Source of the DNA: Moorena sp. SS36440bin_2
GTDB taxonomy: Bacteria > Cyanobacteriota > Cyanobacteriia > Cyanobacteriales > Coleofasciculaceae
Direction of reading: 5' to 3'
Assembly (NCBI GenBank): GCA_011524395.1
Contig: WTKN01000233.1
Coordinates: forward strand, 1-46,716
Length of the DNA stretch: 46,716 bases
The position numbers and the translations under genes are program-made. Under the pieces are notes generated by a model. The model was not told the DNA's origin. It saw nothing but the letters and a program-made list of their open reading frames with translations, and searched no databases. Shown here in pieces: positions 28,490 through 37,379 of the stretch (positions within the stretch are counted from its first letter, which is position 1; each line of letters opens with the position of its first letter).

Positions 28490-28889
28490 CCAATATAGCA
28501 ATTATATTTCCTCATGAGGTACAAATTTTTGGGTTTTAGGGAACAGGGAACAAAGAGCTTCGGAGCTGCTAATAGGTAATAAGGAAAAAAAACTCTGTAC
28601 CTCATAGGTATGATAAACCCTAGATTAAATTATTTCAACTCTGACGATTACCGTTAATAGTCAACCGTCGTTGACCTTCAACAGTAAATAAAACCTGATC
28701 AAATACGGACTAAATTACTAGGATTAGCGCCAACTGCCTATCTTTATAATACAGACTTTTAACAACAGATCTTCACTTGCTGCATCTGGTGCTATTTTGT
28801 TGCGCTAGATTCGATTATAGTGTTGGTTTCCAAACTCCCTAGGAAATTTTTATGATCGAATGAATATCATTTAAAAGCAAACATTCCCG
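28490..28889. other. Intergenic region with MITE-like element copy 1
   Basis: 400 bases without a gene. The element at 28493-28617 is followed by AT-rich sequence up to the ATPase start. No clear promoter motif is seen. Confidence 0.6.
28493..28617 (+). mobile_element. MITE-like element, copy 1 (right end degenerate)
   Basis: Begins ATATAGCAATT, then GAGGTACAAATTT and GGGTTTTAGGGAACAGGG; the right part has TGTACCTCAT. The same order occurs on the minus strand at 43996-44119, where both terminal inverted repeats are intact. Confidence 0.65.
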
Positions 28890-31817
28890 GTGAATCCATT
28901 GACCCATTCTAATTTATTGCCTGACCCGTTAAAAGCGTGGTACACTCAATCTGTCGAAAATTCTTTAGCACAATCCGGCTGTGACCCTCAAGTCGGTTTG
29001 ACCTCTCAACAGGTATCACAGCGCTTACAATACTATGGCTTAAATGAACTAGAGGAAAAAGAAAAGCGCAGTTCCTGGGCAATGTTCTTTGATCAATTCA
29101 AGGACATCATGCTGCTGATGTTGATTGCGGTAGCAATAGTTTCCGGTATTTTAGATCTGATCAATCTGCAACAAGCCTCAGAAAAGGCCAGTGAATTCCC
29201 CTTCAAAGATACGATTGCTATCCTATCAATCGTGATTCTCAATGGCATCCTCGGGTATCTCCAGGAAAGCCGTGCTGAAAAAGCCCTAGCAGCCCTGAAA
29301 AATATGGCATCCCCTAAGGTACGAGTGCTGCGGGATGGTCGTACCTTAGAGATAGACAGTCCACAGCTTGTGCCAGGGGACATCATGTTGCTGGAAGCTG
29401 GGGTACAAGTTGGAGCAGATGGTAGGCTAATCGAGGCATCGAATTTGCAGGTCAGAGAATCTGCACTGACTGGGGAAGCTAATGCTGTCAATAAAACCGT
29501 AGAGGTGGAGCTATCGGAAGATACTCCCATAGGCGATCGCATTAATTTAGTTTTTCAGGGAACTGAAGTTGTCCAAGGCAGAAGTAAAGTCCTAGTTACT
29601 GGTACTGGGATGAATACGGAACTGGGGAAAATTGCCCAGATGCTACAAGGGGTGGAAAGTGAACCGACACCTTTGCAACAGCGCATGTCTCAGCTAGGAA
29701 CAGTTTTGGTGACGGGTTCAATGCTACTAGTAGCACTAGTAATTATCATTGGTTTGGGCGTAAGCGGTTGGGACTTGAGTGTGTTCCAACAACTGGTAGA
29801 AGTTTCTTTAAGTATGGCAGTGGCTGTAGTTCCAGAAGGCTTGCCAGCGGTGGTGACTGTTACCTTAGCCCTAGGAACCCAGAGAATGGTACGCCGTCAT
29901 GCTCTAATCCGCAAACTACCAGCTGTGGAAACCTTAGGAAGTGTCACTACGATTTGTTCTGATAAAACTGGTACCCTGACCCAAAACAAAATGGTTGTGC
30001 AACGGGTGGATACCCTCAATACTAGTATTCAGGTGACTGGGAATGGTTATGAACCTGTAGGGGAATTTCTCCTAGACAATCAGCCCATTGCTACAGAACA
30101 GTATCCTGAACTCGAACCCTTACTTCTAGCTTGTGCTCTGTGTAATGATGCCATCTTACAGTATGAACAGGGGGAGTGGAAGATTTTAGGAGACCCCACA
30201 GAAGGAGCATTAATTGCTCTGGCTGGTAAAGGGGGTGTGGATAAGGAACCCCTGAATCAACAGTATTCTCGTGTGGATGAAATTCCCTTCTCCTCTGAGC
30301 GCAAGCGTATGAGTGTGATTTGTCAGTGGCATAGTTCTCCAGATAACTCTCAACTTGCTAACTTACCTGCTCAGCTACCCTACTCGAACGCCAAAGGCGA
30401 ACCTTTGCCAATAGGCCACGCTACGCGAACAACCGAGAACCCACAACTGACCGGTTACATGATGTTGACCAAAGGGTCTCCAGAATTGGTGTTAGAGCAT
30501 TGTACTTCATCAGTACATAATGATGACTCAGCAGGAGGAACTCTAGGGTGTCAACCCTTGACAGAAGAGCAGCGGCAACAGATTTTGGAACAGAATAACC
30601 AAATGGCAGGGGCTGGTTTGCGAGTGCTAGGTTTTGCCTATAAGTCCCTAGATAGCTTATCAGCTCCAGAAGCAGACCATGAAACCTTAGAGCAAGGGTT
30701 GGTGTGGTTGGGGTTAGTGGGAATGTTGGATGCTCCACGCCCAGAGGTACGAGAAGCAGTTCAGCTGTGCCGGAATGCTGGAATTCGTCCGATTATGATT
30801 ACTGGAGACCACAAACTTACCGCTAGAGCTATTGCCCAGGATTTGGGAATTGCTAATCAAAGTGATCAGGTATTGACTGGTCAGGAGTTACAAAAGCTTT
30901 CCCAGCTCGATCTAGAGGAACAGGTAGACCAAGTCAGCATTTATGCTCGTGTTGCTCCGGAACACAAACTCAGAATTGTTCAGGCACTCCAGGGTCGGGG
31001 TAAATTTGTTGCGATGACGGGAGATGGAGTAAATGATGCACCCGCTCTCAAGCAAGCTGACATTGGTATTGCTATGGGAATTACCGGAACCGATGTCAGT
31101 AAAGAAGCCAGCGATATGGTGCTTTTAGATGACAACTTTGCCACCATTGTTGCTGCCACAGAAGAAGGTCGGACAGTATATGACAATATTCGTCGCTTTA
31201 TTAGATACATCCTGGGCAGTAACATCGGTGAGGTATTAACTATTGCCGCAGCCCCGATCATGGGATTACCAGATGTTCCCCTCACACCCTTACAAATTCT
31301 CTGGATGAACCTAGTTACTGATGGTTTACCCGCTCTTGCCCTAGCTGTGGAACCAGCAGAACCCGATGTGATGACGCGATCGCCTTTTAGTCCTCGGGAA
31401 AGTATTTTTGCCAGAGGGTTGGGGTCTTATATGGTGCGCATTGGTATTGTTTTTGCCATTTTCAACATTACCTTAATGGCAATCGCCTATGGATACTTCC
31501 CTCACTGGAAGACAATGGTATTCACTACCCTATGTATTGCTCAAATGGGTCACGCCCTGGCAGTCCGCTCCAATAAACGCATTACTCTGGAATTAAACCC
31601 ATTTTCTAACCCTTATTTGCTATTGGCAGTTACTGTGACTACTCTCTTACAGCTGCTACTGGTTTATGTACCCTTTTTGCAAGACTTCTTTGGCACTGAA
31701 CCTCTGACTATGATGGAATTCGCTGTCTGTCTTGGCTTTAGTACCTCACTGTTTGTTTGGGTTGAGCTGGAAAAATTATTTATTCGTTGGTCTAGCAAGG
31801 GAAAAGCTGCAGGTTAG
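28890..31817 (+). CDS. P-type cation-transporting ATPase (Ca2+-type, PacL-like)
   Basis: A 975-residue P2-type ATPase starting at GTG 28890. It has the N-terminal cation ATPase domain (NPLTHSN... [18 protein letters not shown]), TGEA in [10 protein letters not shown], the ion-binding [15 protein letters not shown] helix, phosphorylation D358 in [13 protein letters not shown], the hinge [21 protein letters not shown] (D712), and the C-terminal transmembrane bundle with [22 protein letters not shown] and NLVTD residues favour Ca2+ (SERCA/PMR1/PacL group), though Na+ or Mn2+ cannot be ruled out. Residues about 499-515 ([17 protein letters not shown]) look like a translated genomic repeat inserted in the nucleotide-binding domain; the frame stays open. 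Confidence 0.93.
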   Translation: MNPLTHSNLLPDPLKAWYTQSVENSLAQSGCDPQVGLTSQQVSQRLQYYGLNELEEKEKRSSWAMFFDQFKDIMLLMLIAVAIVSGILDLINLQQASEKASEFPFKDTIAILSIVILNGILGYLQESRAEKALAALKNMASPKVRVLRDGRTLEIDSPQLVPGDIMLLEAGVQVGADGRLIEASNLQVRESALTGEANAVNKTVEVELSEDTPIGDRINLVFQGTEVVQGRSKVLVTGTGMNTELGKIAQMLQGVESEPTPLQQRMSQLGTVLVTGSMLLVALVIIIGLGVSGWDLSVFQQLVEVSLSMAVAVVPEGLPAVVTVTLALGTQRMVRRHALIRKLPAVETLGSVTTICSDKTGTLTQNKMVVQRVDTLNTSIQVTGNGYEPVGEFLLDNQPIATEQYPELEPLLLACALCNDAILQYEQGEWKILGDPTEGALIALAGKGGVDKEPLNQQYSRVDEIPFSSERKRMSVICQWHSSPDNSQLANLPAQLPYSNAKGEPLPIGHATRTTENPQLTGYMMLTKGSPELVLEHCTSSVHNDDSAGGTLGCQPLTEEQRQQILEQNNQMAGAGLRVLGFAYKSLDSLSAPEADHETLEQGLVWLGLVGMLDAPRPEVREAVQLCRNAGIRPIMITGDHKLTARAIAQDLGIANQSDQVLTGQELQKLSQLDLEEQVDQVSIYARVAPEHKLRIVQALQGRGKFVAMTGDGVNDAPALKQADIGIAMGITGTDVSKEASDMVLLDDNFATIVAATEEGRTVYDNIRRFIRYILGSNIGEVLTIAAAPIMGLPDVPLTPLQILWMNLVTDGLPALALAVEPAEPDVMTRSPFSPRESIFARGLGSYMVRIGIVFAIFNITLMAIAYGYFPHWKTMVFTTLCIAQMGHALAVRSNKRITLELNPFSNPYLLLAVTVTTLLQLLLVYVPFLQDFFGTEPLTMMEFAVCLGFSTSLFVWVELEKLFIRWSSKGKAAG

Positions 31818-32280
31818 TCGGTTGGAAGGTTGACTGTTGAAGGTTGGGAGGTTGAAGGTTGGGAAGTTGAAGGTTGAAGGTTGGGAGGTTGAAGGTTGGG
31901 AGGTTGAAGGTTGAAGGTTCAAGGTTGGGAGGTTGAAGGTTGAAGGTTGAAGGTTGGGAGGTTGAAGGTTGGGAGGTTGAAGGTTGGGAGGTTGAAGGTT
32001 GGGAGGTTGAAGGTTGAACGCGCACGCGTGGCCTTTTGGCCAAGGTTGCAGCTTAAAGGGTTGGACAGTTAGATATTTTTTTCAGTTCAGATCAAACTTC
32101 TAATCTTAAGGCTGTTAACCTATTAAGCTAGAACCTGCTAACTTTCAAGCAACTAATTTACCCTACAAGGGACGCCTTGGGCGAACAACCGATTAACCTT
32201 CAACCGATTAACCTTCAACCTGCTAACCTTCAACCTGCTAACCCCCAACCTGCTAACCCCCAACCTGTAACCTTAAATGG
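31803..32280. repeat. Long heptamer array between the P-type ATPase and recF
   Basis: GGTTGAA/GGTTGGGA units run almost without break from 31820 to 32017. Then comes the palindromic motif GAACGCGCACGCGTGGCC (32015-32032), AT-rich sequence, and a second array of AACCTTC/AACCTGCT units (32190-32275) in the opposite sense, ending just before recF. Frames across it translate to low-complexity STSQP repeats and are not genes. Confidence 0.9.
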
Positions 32281-33432
32281 ATGTACCTTAAGAGCCTACA
32301 CCTGCGACAGTTTCGTAACTACAAAGATTGCTTGGTCAACTTCGATGCTCCCAAGACAATTTTGCTGGGTAATAATGCTCAGGGGAAATCGAATCTACTA
32401 GAGGCAGTAGAGTTGCTCTCTACCCTCAAGAGTCATCGGTCAGCACGCGATCGCGAATTGGTCTTAGAAACTACTCCCATTGCGGAGATTCGGGCTACTC
32501 TAGAACGAACCTATGGTTCAGTAGAACTAGGATTAACCTTGCGCACTCAGGGACGACGTACTGTGGCTCTCAATCAAGAATCCTTGCGTCGGCAGTTGGA
32601 CTTTTTAGGTATTCTCAATGCGGTACAGTTTTCTAGCCTGGATTTAGAACTAGTGCGAGGAGCACCAGAGCGGCGTCGCGCCTGGCTCGATTCGATTCTG
32701 ACTCAGCTAGAACCAATTTATGCCTACATTTTGCAGCAATATAACCAGGTATTGCGACAGCGCAATGCTTTGCTCAAAAAAATCCGTAAACTTCAACAAG
32801 AAGGGGAAGTTGATGCATCGGTATCCAAGCAGTACAATGCCGAGCTAGGGTTGTGGGATGCCCAACTGGCTACTGCTGGCTCACGGGTCACCCGCCGTCG
32901 AGACAGAATGCTAAAACGGTTAGCTCCTTTAGCCCAAGCATGGCACGCTAGTATTAGTGGCAAGACAGAGGTATTGGATATTACCTATGCTCCCAATGTC
33001 AGTCTTTCCAAAGATGACCCAGATCTAGTCAAGCAAGCTTTTCTAGAGAAAATCAAACAGTACTCTATTCCTGAATTTCATCAAGGGAGAACCCTAGTCG
33101 GTCCTCACCGGGATGATGTACAGTTTACCATTAATCAGACCCCAGCCAAGTCCTATGGTTCTCAGGGTCAACAGCGAACGTTGGTCTTAGCGCTCAAGTT
33201 AGCAGAATTGAAGCTGATTGAAGAGGTGGTGGGAGAGCCACCTTTGTTGTTACTAGATGATGTATTAGCTGAACTAGACCTGAATCGGCAAAATTTATTG
33301 TTGGATGCTATTCAAGACCGGTTTCAGACTTTAATTACTACTACTCACTTGGGAGCCTTTGATTCCCAATGGCTGAATTCGTCTCAGATTCTTTCAGTGC
33401 AAGCAGGAGAAATTAAAAGGTTGCAAGCTTGA
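32281..33432 (+). CDS. recF: RecF recombination mediator
   Basis: A 383-residue SMC-like ABC ATPase. Walker A is in LLGNNAQGKSNLLEAV, signature motif in YGSQGQQRTLVLALKLAELKL, Walker B in PLLLLDDVLAELD; a central coiled-coil-like arm spans about 150-240. The N-terminus MYLKSLHLRQFRNY is typical, supporting ATG 32281. RecF, with RecO and RecR, loads RecA at single-strand gaps. It is not beside dnaA, dnaN or gyrB as in many bacteria, which is usual in cyanobacteria. Its 5' side is directly abutted by a repeat array. Confidence 0.95.
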   Translation: MYLKSLHLRQFRNYKDCLVNFDAPKTILLGNNAQGKSNLLEAVELLSTLKSHRSARDRELVLETTPIAEIRATLERTYGSVELGLTLRTQGRRTVALNQESLRRQLDFLGILNAVQFSSLDLELVRGAPERRRAWLDSILTQLEPIYAYILQQYNQVLRQRNALLKKIRKLQQEGEVDASVSKQYNAELGLWDAQLATAGSRVTRRRDRMLKRLAPLAQAWHASISGKTEVLDITYAPNVSLSKDDPDLVKQAFLEKIKQYSIPEFHQGRTLVGPHRDDVQFTINQTPAKSYGSQGQQRTLVLALKLAELKLIEEVVGEPPLLLLDDVLAELDLNRQNLLLDAIQDRFQTLITTTHLGAFDSQWLNSSQILSVQAGEIKRLQA

Positions 33433-33549
33433 TGGTTGATGGTTGATACTTGATGATTGATCGGGAAAACTGCTTTTACACTTTGTTATTAAGACATAAT
33501 TGTTTGGGAATACTAAGGTTGTATAGCGCTAAGCGCAAGGCAAAAGGCA

Positions 33550-33600
33550 AAAGTGCGTTTGATCCATGAAGAATTAAATTCGCCACGGGTCGTACCTAAA
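33550..33600 (+). repeat. Dispersed repeat, copy D
   Basis: Core CCATGAAGAATTAAATTCGC at 33564-33583, followed by CACGGGTCGTACCT, matches the right flank of copy B (CACGGGTCGCACCT at 24086-24099). Confidence 0.75.
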
Positions 33601-33678
33601 AGTTTGCTATAAGAGCTTTTGCTGCTTGTCTCAATATGAATTAATGTTGTTTTTTTGTTAACCTACAGAGCATAACCC

Positions 33679-35418
33679 ATGGAACTTCATGCATATACTC
33701 GAACAATTTCCGATCTTTTTTCAGTTAACAAAAAGTATATTGTTCCTAGATTTCAGAGAGAATATTCTTGGTCAACAGAGCAAGTTACGGAGTTGTGGGA
33801 AGATATAATCTCCAATATTCAGATTAAAGACAATTATGAGTTTCACCATGAAGAACATTTTATTGGTGCTCTTGTTTTAGTTGGGGATGACAAATCAAAA
33901 CAATTGAATATTGTTGATGGCCAACAACGACTCACTACCTTAACAATTTTTCTTTCTGCCCTATGTGAGCGTTTTATCGAAATCGAAAAAAATAATTTAG
34001 CTGAAGCAATTTATGAAACTTTTATTGCTGGAAAAGATAGTGATGGCGAATATTATTTTAAACTTCAAAATGAAAATCCTAGACCGTTTTTTCAAAACAG
34101 GATTCAAGACATTGAAAAAAACAAATATAAACCCAGTACAAAAGAAGAAAAAACACTTTTAAAAAGTTATAATCAGCTATACGATAACCTATCCCGAGAA
34201 AACTTATCCAAAGTATTTAAATATTTTAAAATAGAACAAAATTATAACTATGAAAGGCTTTTGAAAGAAATTAGAGAGCAAGTGTTGTTTTATATCAAGG
34301 TAATTTTTATTACAGTCAAGGAGGAAGAACAAGCTTATACAATCTTTGAAACCCTCAATGCTAGGGGTATGAATCTCAGTTTTGTAGATCTGATTAAAAA
34401 TAAGCTTTTTAAAGAGCTTAATCAACAGCACCCTGATGATACGGCAAAAACAAAATGGAAAAAATTAAAATCATTGATTTCTTCACGAGAGGGGCTCGGT
34501 AGTTTTGAAACATTTGTTAGACATTGGTGGATTTCAAGATATTCCTATGTAAGTGCTGAAAAAGTATATAAAGCTTTTAAAGAAAAATGGAATAATGATA
34601 AAATAAATGCCAGTCAGTTGATTAATGATTTGATTAGCGATGCTGAAAAATATATAAAAATAGCATCTCCTAATTGGAATGATTGGAAACAGCAAGAAGA
34701 AAAGGATATTTATAGATCGTTAAATGCTCTAACAATTTTTGAATTGAGCCAAAATCGCCCTTTTCTTTTAAGTTTATTGAGAGCTAAAAAATCCAAACTA
34801 ATTAAGTTAAATGAACTTAAAAATATTTTAGAATTTATTGAAGGTTTTCACTTTATATTTACTGCAGTTTGTTCTAGGCCTGCTTCAGGAATTAATGGAA
34901 GTTATGCAAAAGCTGCGAGAAAAACTTTTGAAGCTAATGATAACACAAAAATAAAAGATGCAATAATAGAGTTTAAAAAAACAATGCTCAAAAAAATTCC
35001 TACAAAAAATATTTTTCAGGAAAGATTTCAAGAACTAGTATATGACAAAGAACATACAAAAAATAAAAAACTAATTCAGTATATTTTATTTTTGATTGAA
35101 GTTTCAAAAAGTGAAACAAAAGAATTTCACCCAGAGGATCTCACCCTTGAGCATATCTTGTCACAATCCTCTGGGAACGATGATTGTATTGGTAAGATAG
35201 GAAATCTACTTCCTTTAGCAAAGGATTTAAATCAAAAAGCTAGTAATAAATCCTTTCAAGAAAAGATAGAAATTTATCAGGAATCAGAGTTTCAGTTAAC
35301 GCGAGAATTTGTAGCCAACAACTATCAAACATGGGGAGCTAAGCAAATCAATGAAAGAACTAATGAATTAGCTGATTATTGTTATGATTTAGTCCAAACT
35401 AAATTAGAGTCTAGTTAA
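33679..35418 (+). CDS. DUF262 / DUF1524 protein (GmrSD-like, probable defence nuclease)
   Basis: A 579-residue single protein. The N-terminal DUF262 (ParB/sulfiredoxin-like) domain has IVPRFQREYSW (21-31), FIGALVLV and the diagnostic IVDGQQRLTTL (DGQQR 80-84). The C-terminal DUF1524 His-Me/HNH nuclease domain has LTLEHILSQS (H492) and IGNLLPL (N509). The same order occurs in the type IV restriction enzyme GmrSD, which cuts glucosylated hydroxymethylcytosine DNA, and in related anti-phage proteins; that role is inferred. The gene is clearly richer in A and T (many AAA, AAT, TTT codons) than its neighbours and follows a dispersed repeat, both suggesting horizontal gain. It has no partner methylase or other defence gene adjacent. 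Confidence 0.88.
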   Translation: MELHAYTRTISDLFSVNKKYIVPRFQREYSWSTEQVTELWEDIISNIQIKDNYEFHHEEHFIGALVLVGDDKSKQLNIVDGQQRLTTLTIFLSALCERFIEIEKNNLAEAIYETFIAGKDSDGEYYFKLQNENPRPFFQNRIQDIEKNKYKPSTKEEKTLLKSYNQLYDNLSRENLSKVFKYFKIEQNYNYERLLKEIREQVLFYIKVIFITVKEEEQAYTIFETLNARGMNLSFVDLIKNKLFKELNQQHPDDTAKTKWKKLKSLISSREGLGSFETFVRHWWISRYSYVSAEKVYKAFKEKWNNDKINASQLINDLISDAEKYIKIASPNWNDWKQQEEKDIYRSLNALTIFELSQNRPFLLSLLRAKKSKLIKLNELKNILEFIEGFHFIFTAVCSRPASGINGSYAKAARKTFEANDNTKIKDAIIEFKKTMLKKIPTKNIFQERFQELVYDKEHTKNKKLIQYILFLIEVSKSETKEFHPEDLTLEHILSQSSGNDDCIGKIGNLLPLAKDLNQKASNKSFQEKIEIYQESEFQLTREFVANNYQTWGAKQINERTNELADYCYDLVQTKLESS

Positions 35419-35705
35419 ATTAAGCCTACCTAATTACACGATATTGGGAGTGCAATTAACATTGGATACGTAGATAATTCAGTATTTAGTATATGTGTAT
35501 CTGAATTGGTACAGATATTGTCAATAAATTTTATCTTTTACCTGCAACTGTAGTCATGCATACTAATGATTCAATCAGAACTGTTAAACCTTGAAAACCT
35601 ATAACACTTCTGGGGTTTTGCTAATCCGCAATAATTCTTCTCGTTATCTGCTGTCAGCTTGGGTTAATGTTAAATGCAACTTACTGTTGACTGCTGACTG
35701 GAATA

Positions 35706-37154
35706 ATGACTTTCTCATCCTTAACTGTTTCCCTCAAACCCGAAATTACCCTCACCTCTGTTGAGGGAAATATTTTGCTCCAATCTTCAAGGCGTAAGCT
35801 GACATTTCATCAACCGGAACCGGGATTAAAAACTGCTCTAGATGCTCTGAAACAGGGAACCCACACCGCCGGGCAACTTCAAACCTTAGTCCGAGAAACC
35901 GACGGCACACAAGTCCGGGAAAAGTTCGATGCTTACCTGAATCGTCTGATCGAACTGGGCTGGATCTGTCACGCCATCCCCCCCTCATCCCCCGAGCTTT
36001 CTCCCCTTGCGATCGCTATCCCCATGGTAGGAGATTATTACTTCGATTGTCCTGAGATTGATTGGGATGCAATTGCATTTACCCTCTCTCGCTTCGCCTA
36101 TCTCCATCAAGTCGAAGGGGAAATGGTATTAGAATCTCCCCTTACCAAAGCTAAGATTAAATTTTCAGACTGGCTGGGTCCTGCGTTAGTGAGTCAGTTA
36201 TCTCAACCTCAAACCGCTACTAGCTTGAGTCAGGAAATTCCCGGAATTACTGAAGAGATTGCCCAACAGTTTATCAGTTTACTGTTTGCGGCGCAGATGT
36301 TGTCTGCATCCTTTGCCAGTCCTGTTGAAGAAGATGAAGAAGTTGAGAGCGAAGAAGCAACTCCACCTTTAGTGTTTTGGGAATTTCACGATTTACTGTT
36401 CCATTCCCGCAGTCGCCTCGGTAGACATAATAATCCCTTGGGTGGCATATTTCCTTATGTCGGTAAAATTGACCCCTTGCCTGGGGTGAAGCCATTGATG
36501 AGCGATGTGGTGATTCCCTTGGCAAAACCCAACATAGAGGAACTCAATCAAACCGATATGCCCTTGAGTCAGGCATTAGAAACTCGCCGTTCCATCCGGC
36601 GATATGACGAAACCCCGATCACCCTTGAACAATTGGGACAGTTTCTCTACCGTTGCGCCAGAGTGAAAAAACTCTTCGATACAGAACGGGGAGAGGTAAG
36701 TAACCGTCCCTATCCCGGTGGGGGTGCGATTTATGAATTGGAAATTTATCCTGTGGTTAACGCTTGTCAAGGATTAGAACAGGGACTGTATCAGTATCAC
36801 CCTTTAGACCATGTTTTGTGTCAAGTCTCAAAATCGACCGCAGAAACGGAAGCATTAGTTAAAGATGTCTGGTTTGCCAGCGCTCAACATGATCAGCCCC
36901 AGGTTGTATTTGTGATTACCGCCCGCTTCGGACGAATGTTTTGGAAATATCAATCCATGGCCTATGCAGCGATTTTAAAACATGTTGGAGTCATGTATCA
37001 AACCTTGTATCTGGTTGCAACCAGTATGAATTTAGCTCCTTGCGGAATTGGATCAGGTAATTCTGATCTATTTCAAAAAGCCACTGGAATTGACTACTAT
37101 GAAGAGTCTTCTGTAGGGGAATTTATGTTAGCTTCTGTTCCAGTAAAACCTTAA
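35706..37154 (+). CDS. SagB/ThcOx-family FMN-dependent oxidase
   Basis: A 482-residue protein. Residues about 1-230 form winged-helix/peptide-clamp-like modules (SRRKLTFHQPEPGLKTALDALKQG; LIELGWICHAI). Residues about 275-482 are a nitroreductase-fold oxidase with the FMN-binding ETRRSIRRY (R294-Y300), YPGGGAIYELEIYPVV, and APCGIGSGNSDLF, as in SagB, McbC and the N-terminal oxidase of PatG. Such enzymes oxidise azolines in ribosomal peptides to azoles. A PatA/PatG-type protease follows 225 bp downstream on the same strand, so the two probably act together. No cyclodehydratase or precursor is visible nearby. Confidence 0.85.
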   Translation: MTFSSLTVSLKPEITLTSVEGNILLQSSRRKLTFHQPEPGLKTALDALKQGTHTAGQLQTLVRETDGTQVREKFDAYLNRLIELGWICHAIPPSSPELSPLAIAIPMVGDYYFDCPEIDWDAIAFTLSRFAYLHQVEGEMVLESPLTKAKIKFSDWLGPALVSQLSQPQTATSLSQEIPGITEEIAQQFISLLFAAQMLSASFASPVEEDEEVESEEATPPLVFWEFHDLLFHSRSRLGRHNNPLGGIFPYVGKIDPLPGVKPLMSDVVIPLAKPNIEELNQTDMPLSQALETRRSIRRYDETPITLEQLGQFLYRCARVKKLFDTERGEVSNRPYPGGGAIYELEIYPVVNACQGLEQGLYQYHPLDHVLCQVSKSTAETEALVKDVWFASAQHDQPQVVFVITARFGRMFWKYQSMAYAAILKHVGVMYQTLYLVATSMNLAPCGIGSGNSDLFQKATGIDYYEESSVGEFMLASVPVKP

Positions 37155-37379
37155 AAAATATAGGGTTCGAGTGTTGGTAATAGCTTTTAGGGTGGGCAAA
37201 AACAATTTGCTTTTTTTGAAAATTTTAGATTATATAATTTTGCCCACTCTAATTTAATTGATATTTTTTTTACAGGCAAGTGCCTAAATATTAAGTTTTG
37301 TGGCTATATCAGTTTTCTATACCACTGGACATAGTATCTTAACCAATGGCTTAACAATCCAAAATTAGTTTGGGATTCA
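37155..37379 (+). promoter_or_regulatory. Gap between oxidase and protease genes, with inverted repeat
   Basis: GTGGGCAAAA (37192-37201) and TTTTGCCCAC (37237-37246) can pair across a loop of about 35 AT-rich bases. It may be a weak terminator or attenuator. I found no precursor-peptide frame here or in the 287 bases before the oxidase gene. Confidence 0.45.

Noticed and set aside
31792-32043. 83-codon minus-strand frame (STSQP repeats)
   Set aside because: It is only the translation of the GGTTGAA heptamer array and overlaps the end of the P-type ATPase gene.
35419-35705. Search for a RiPP precursor before the oxidase
   Set aside because: The best short frame (MHTNDSIRTVKP at 35556 or so) is too short and has no leader or core features.
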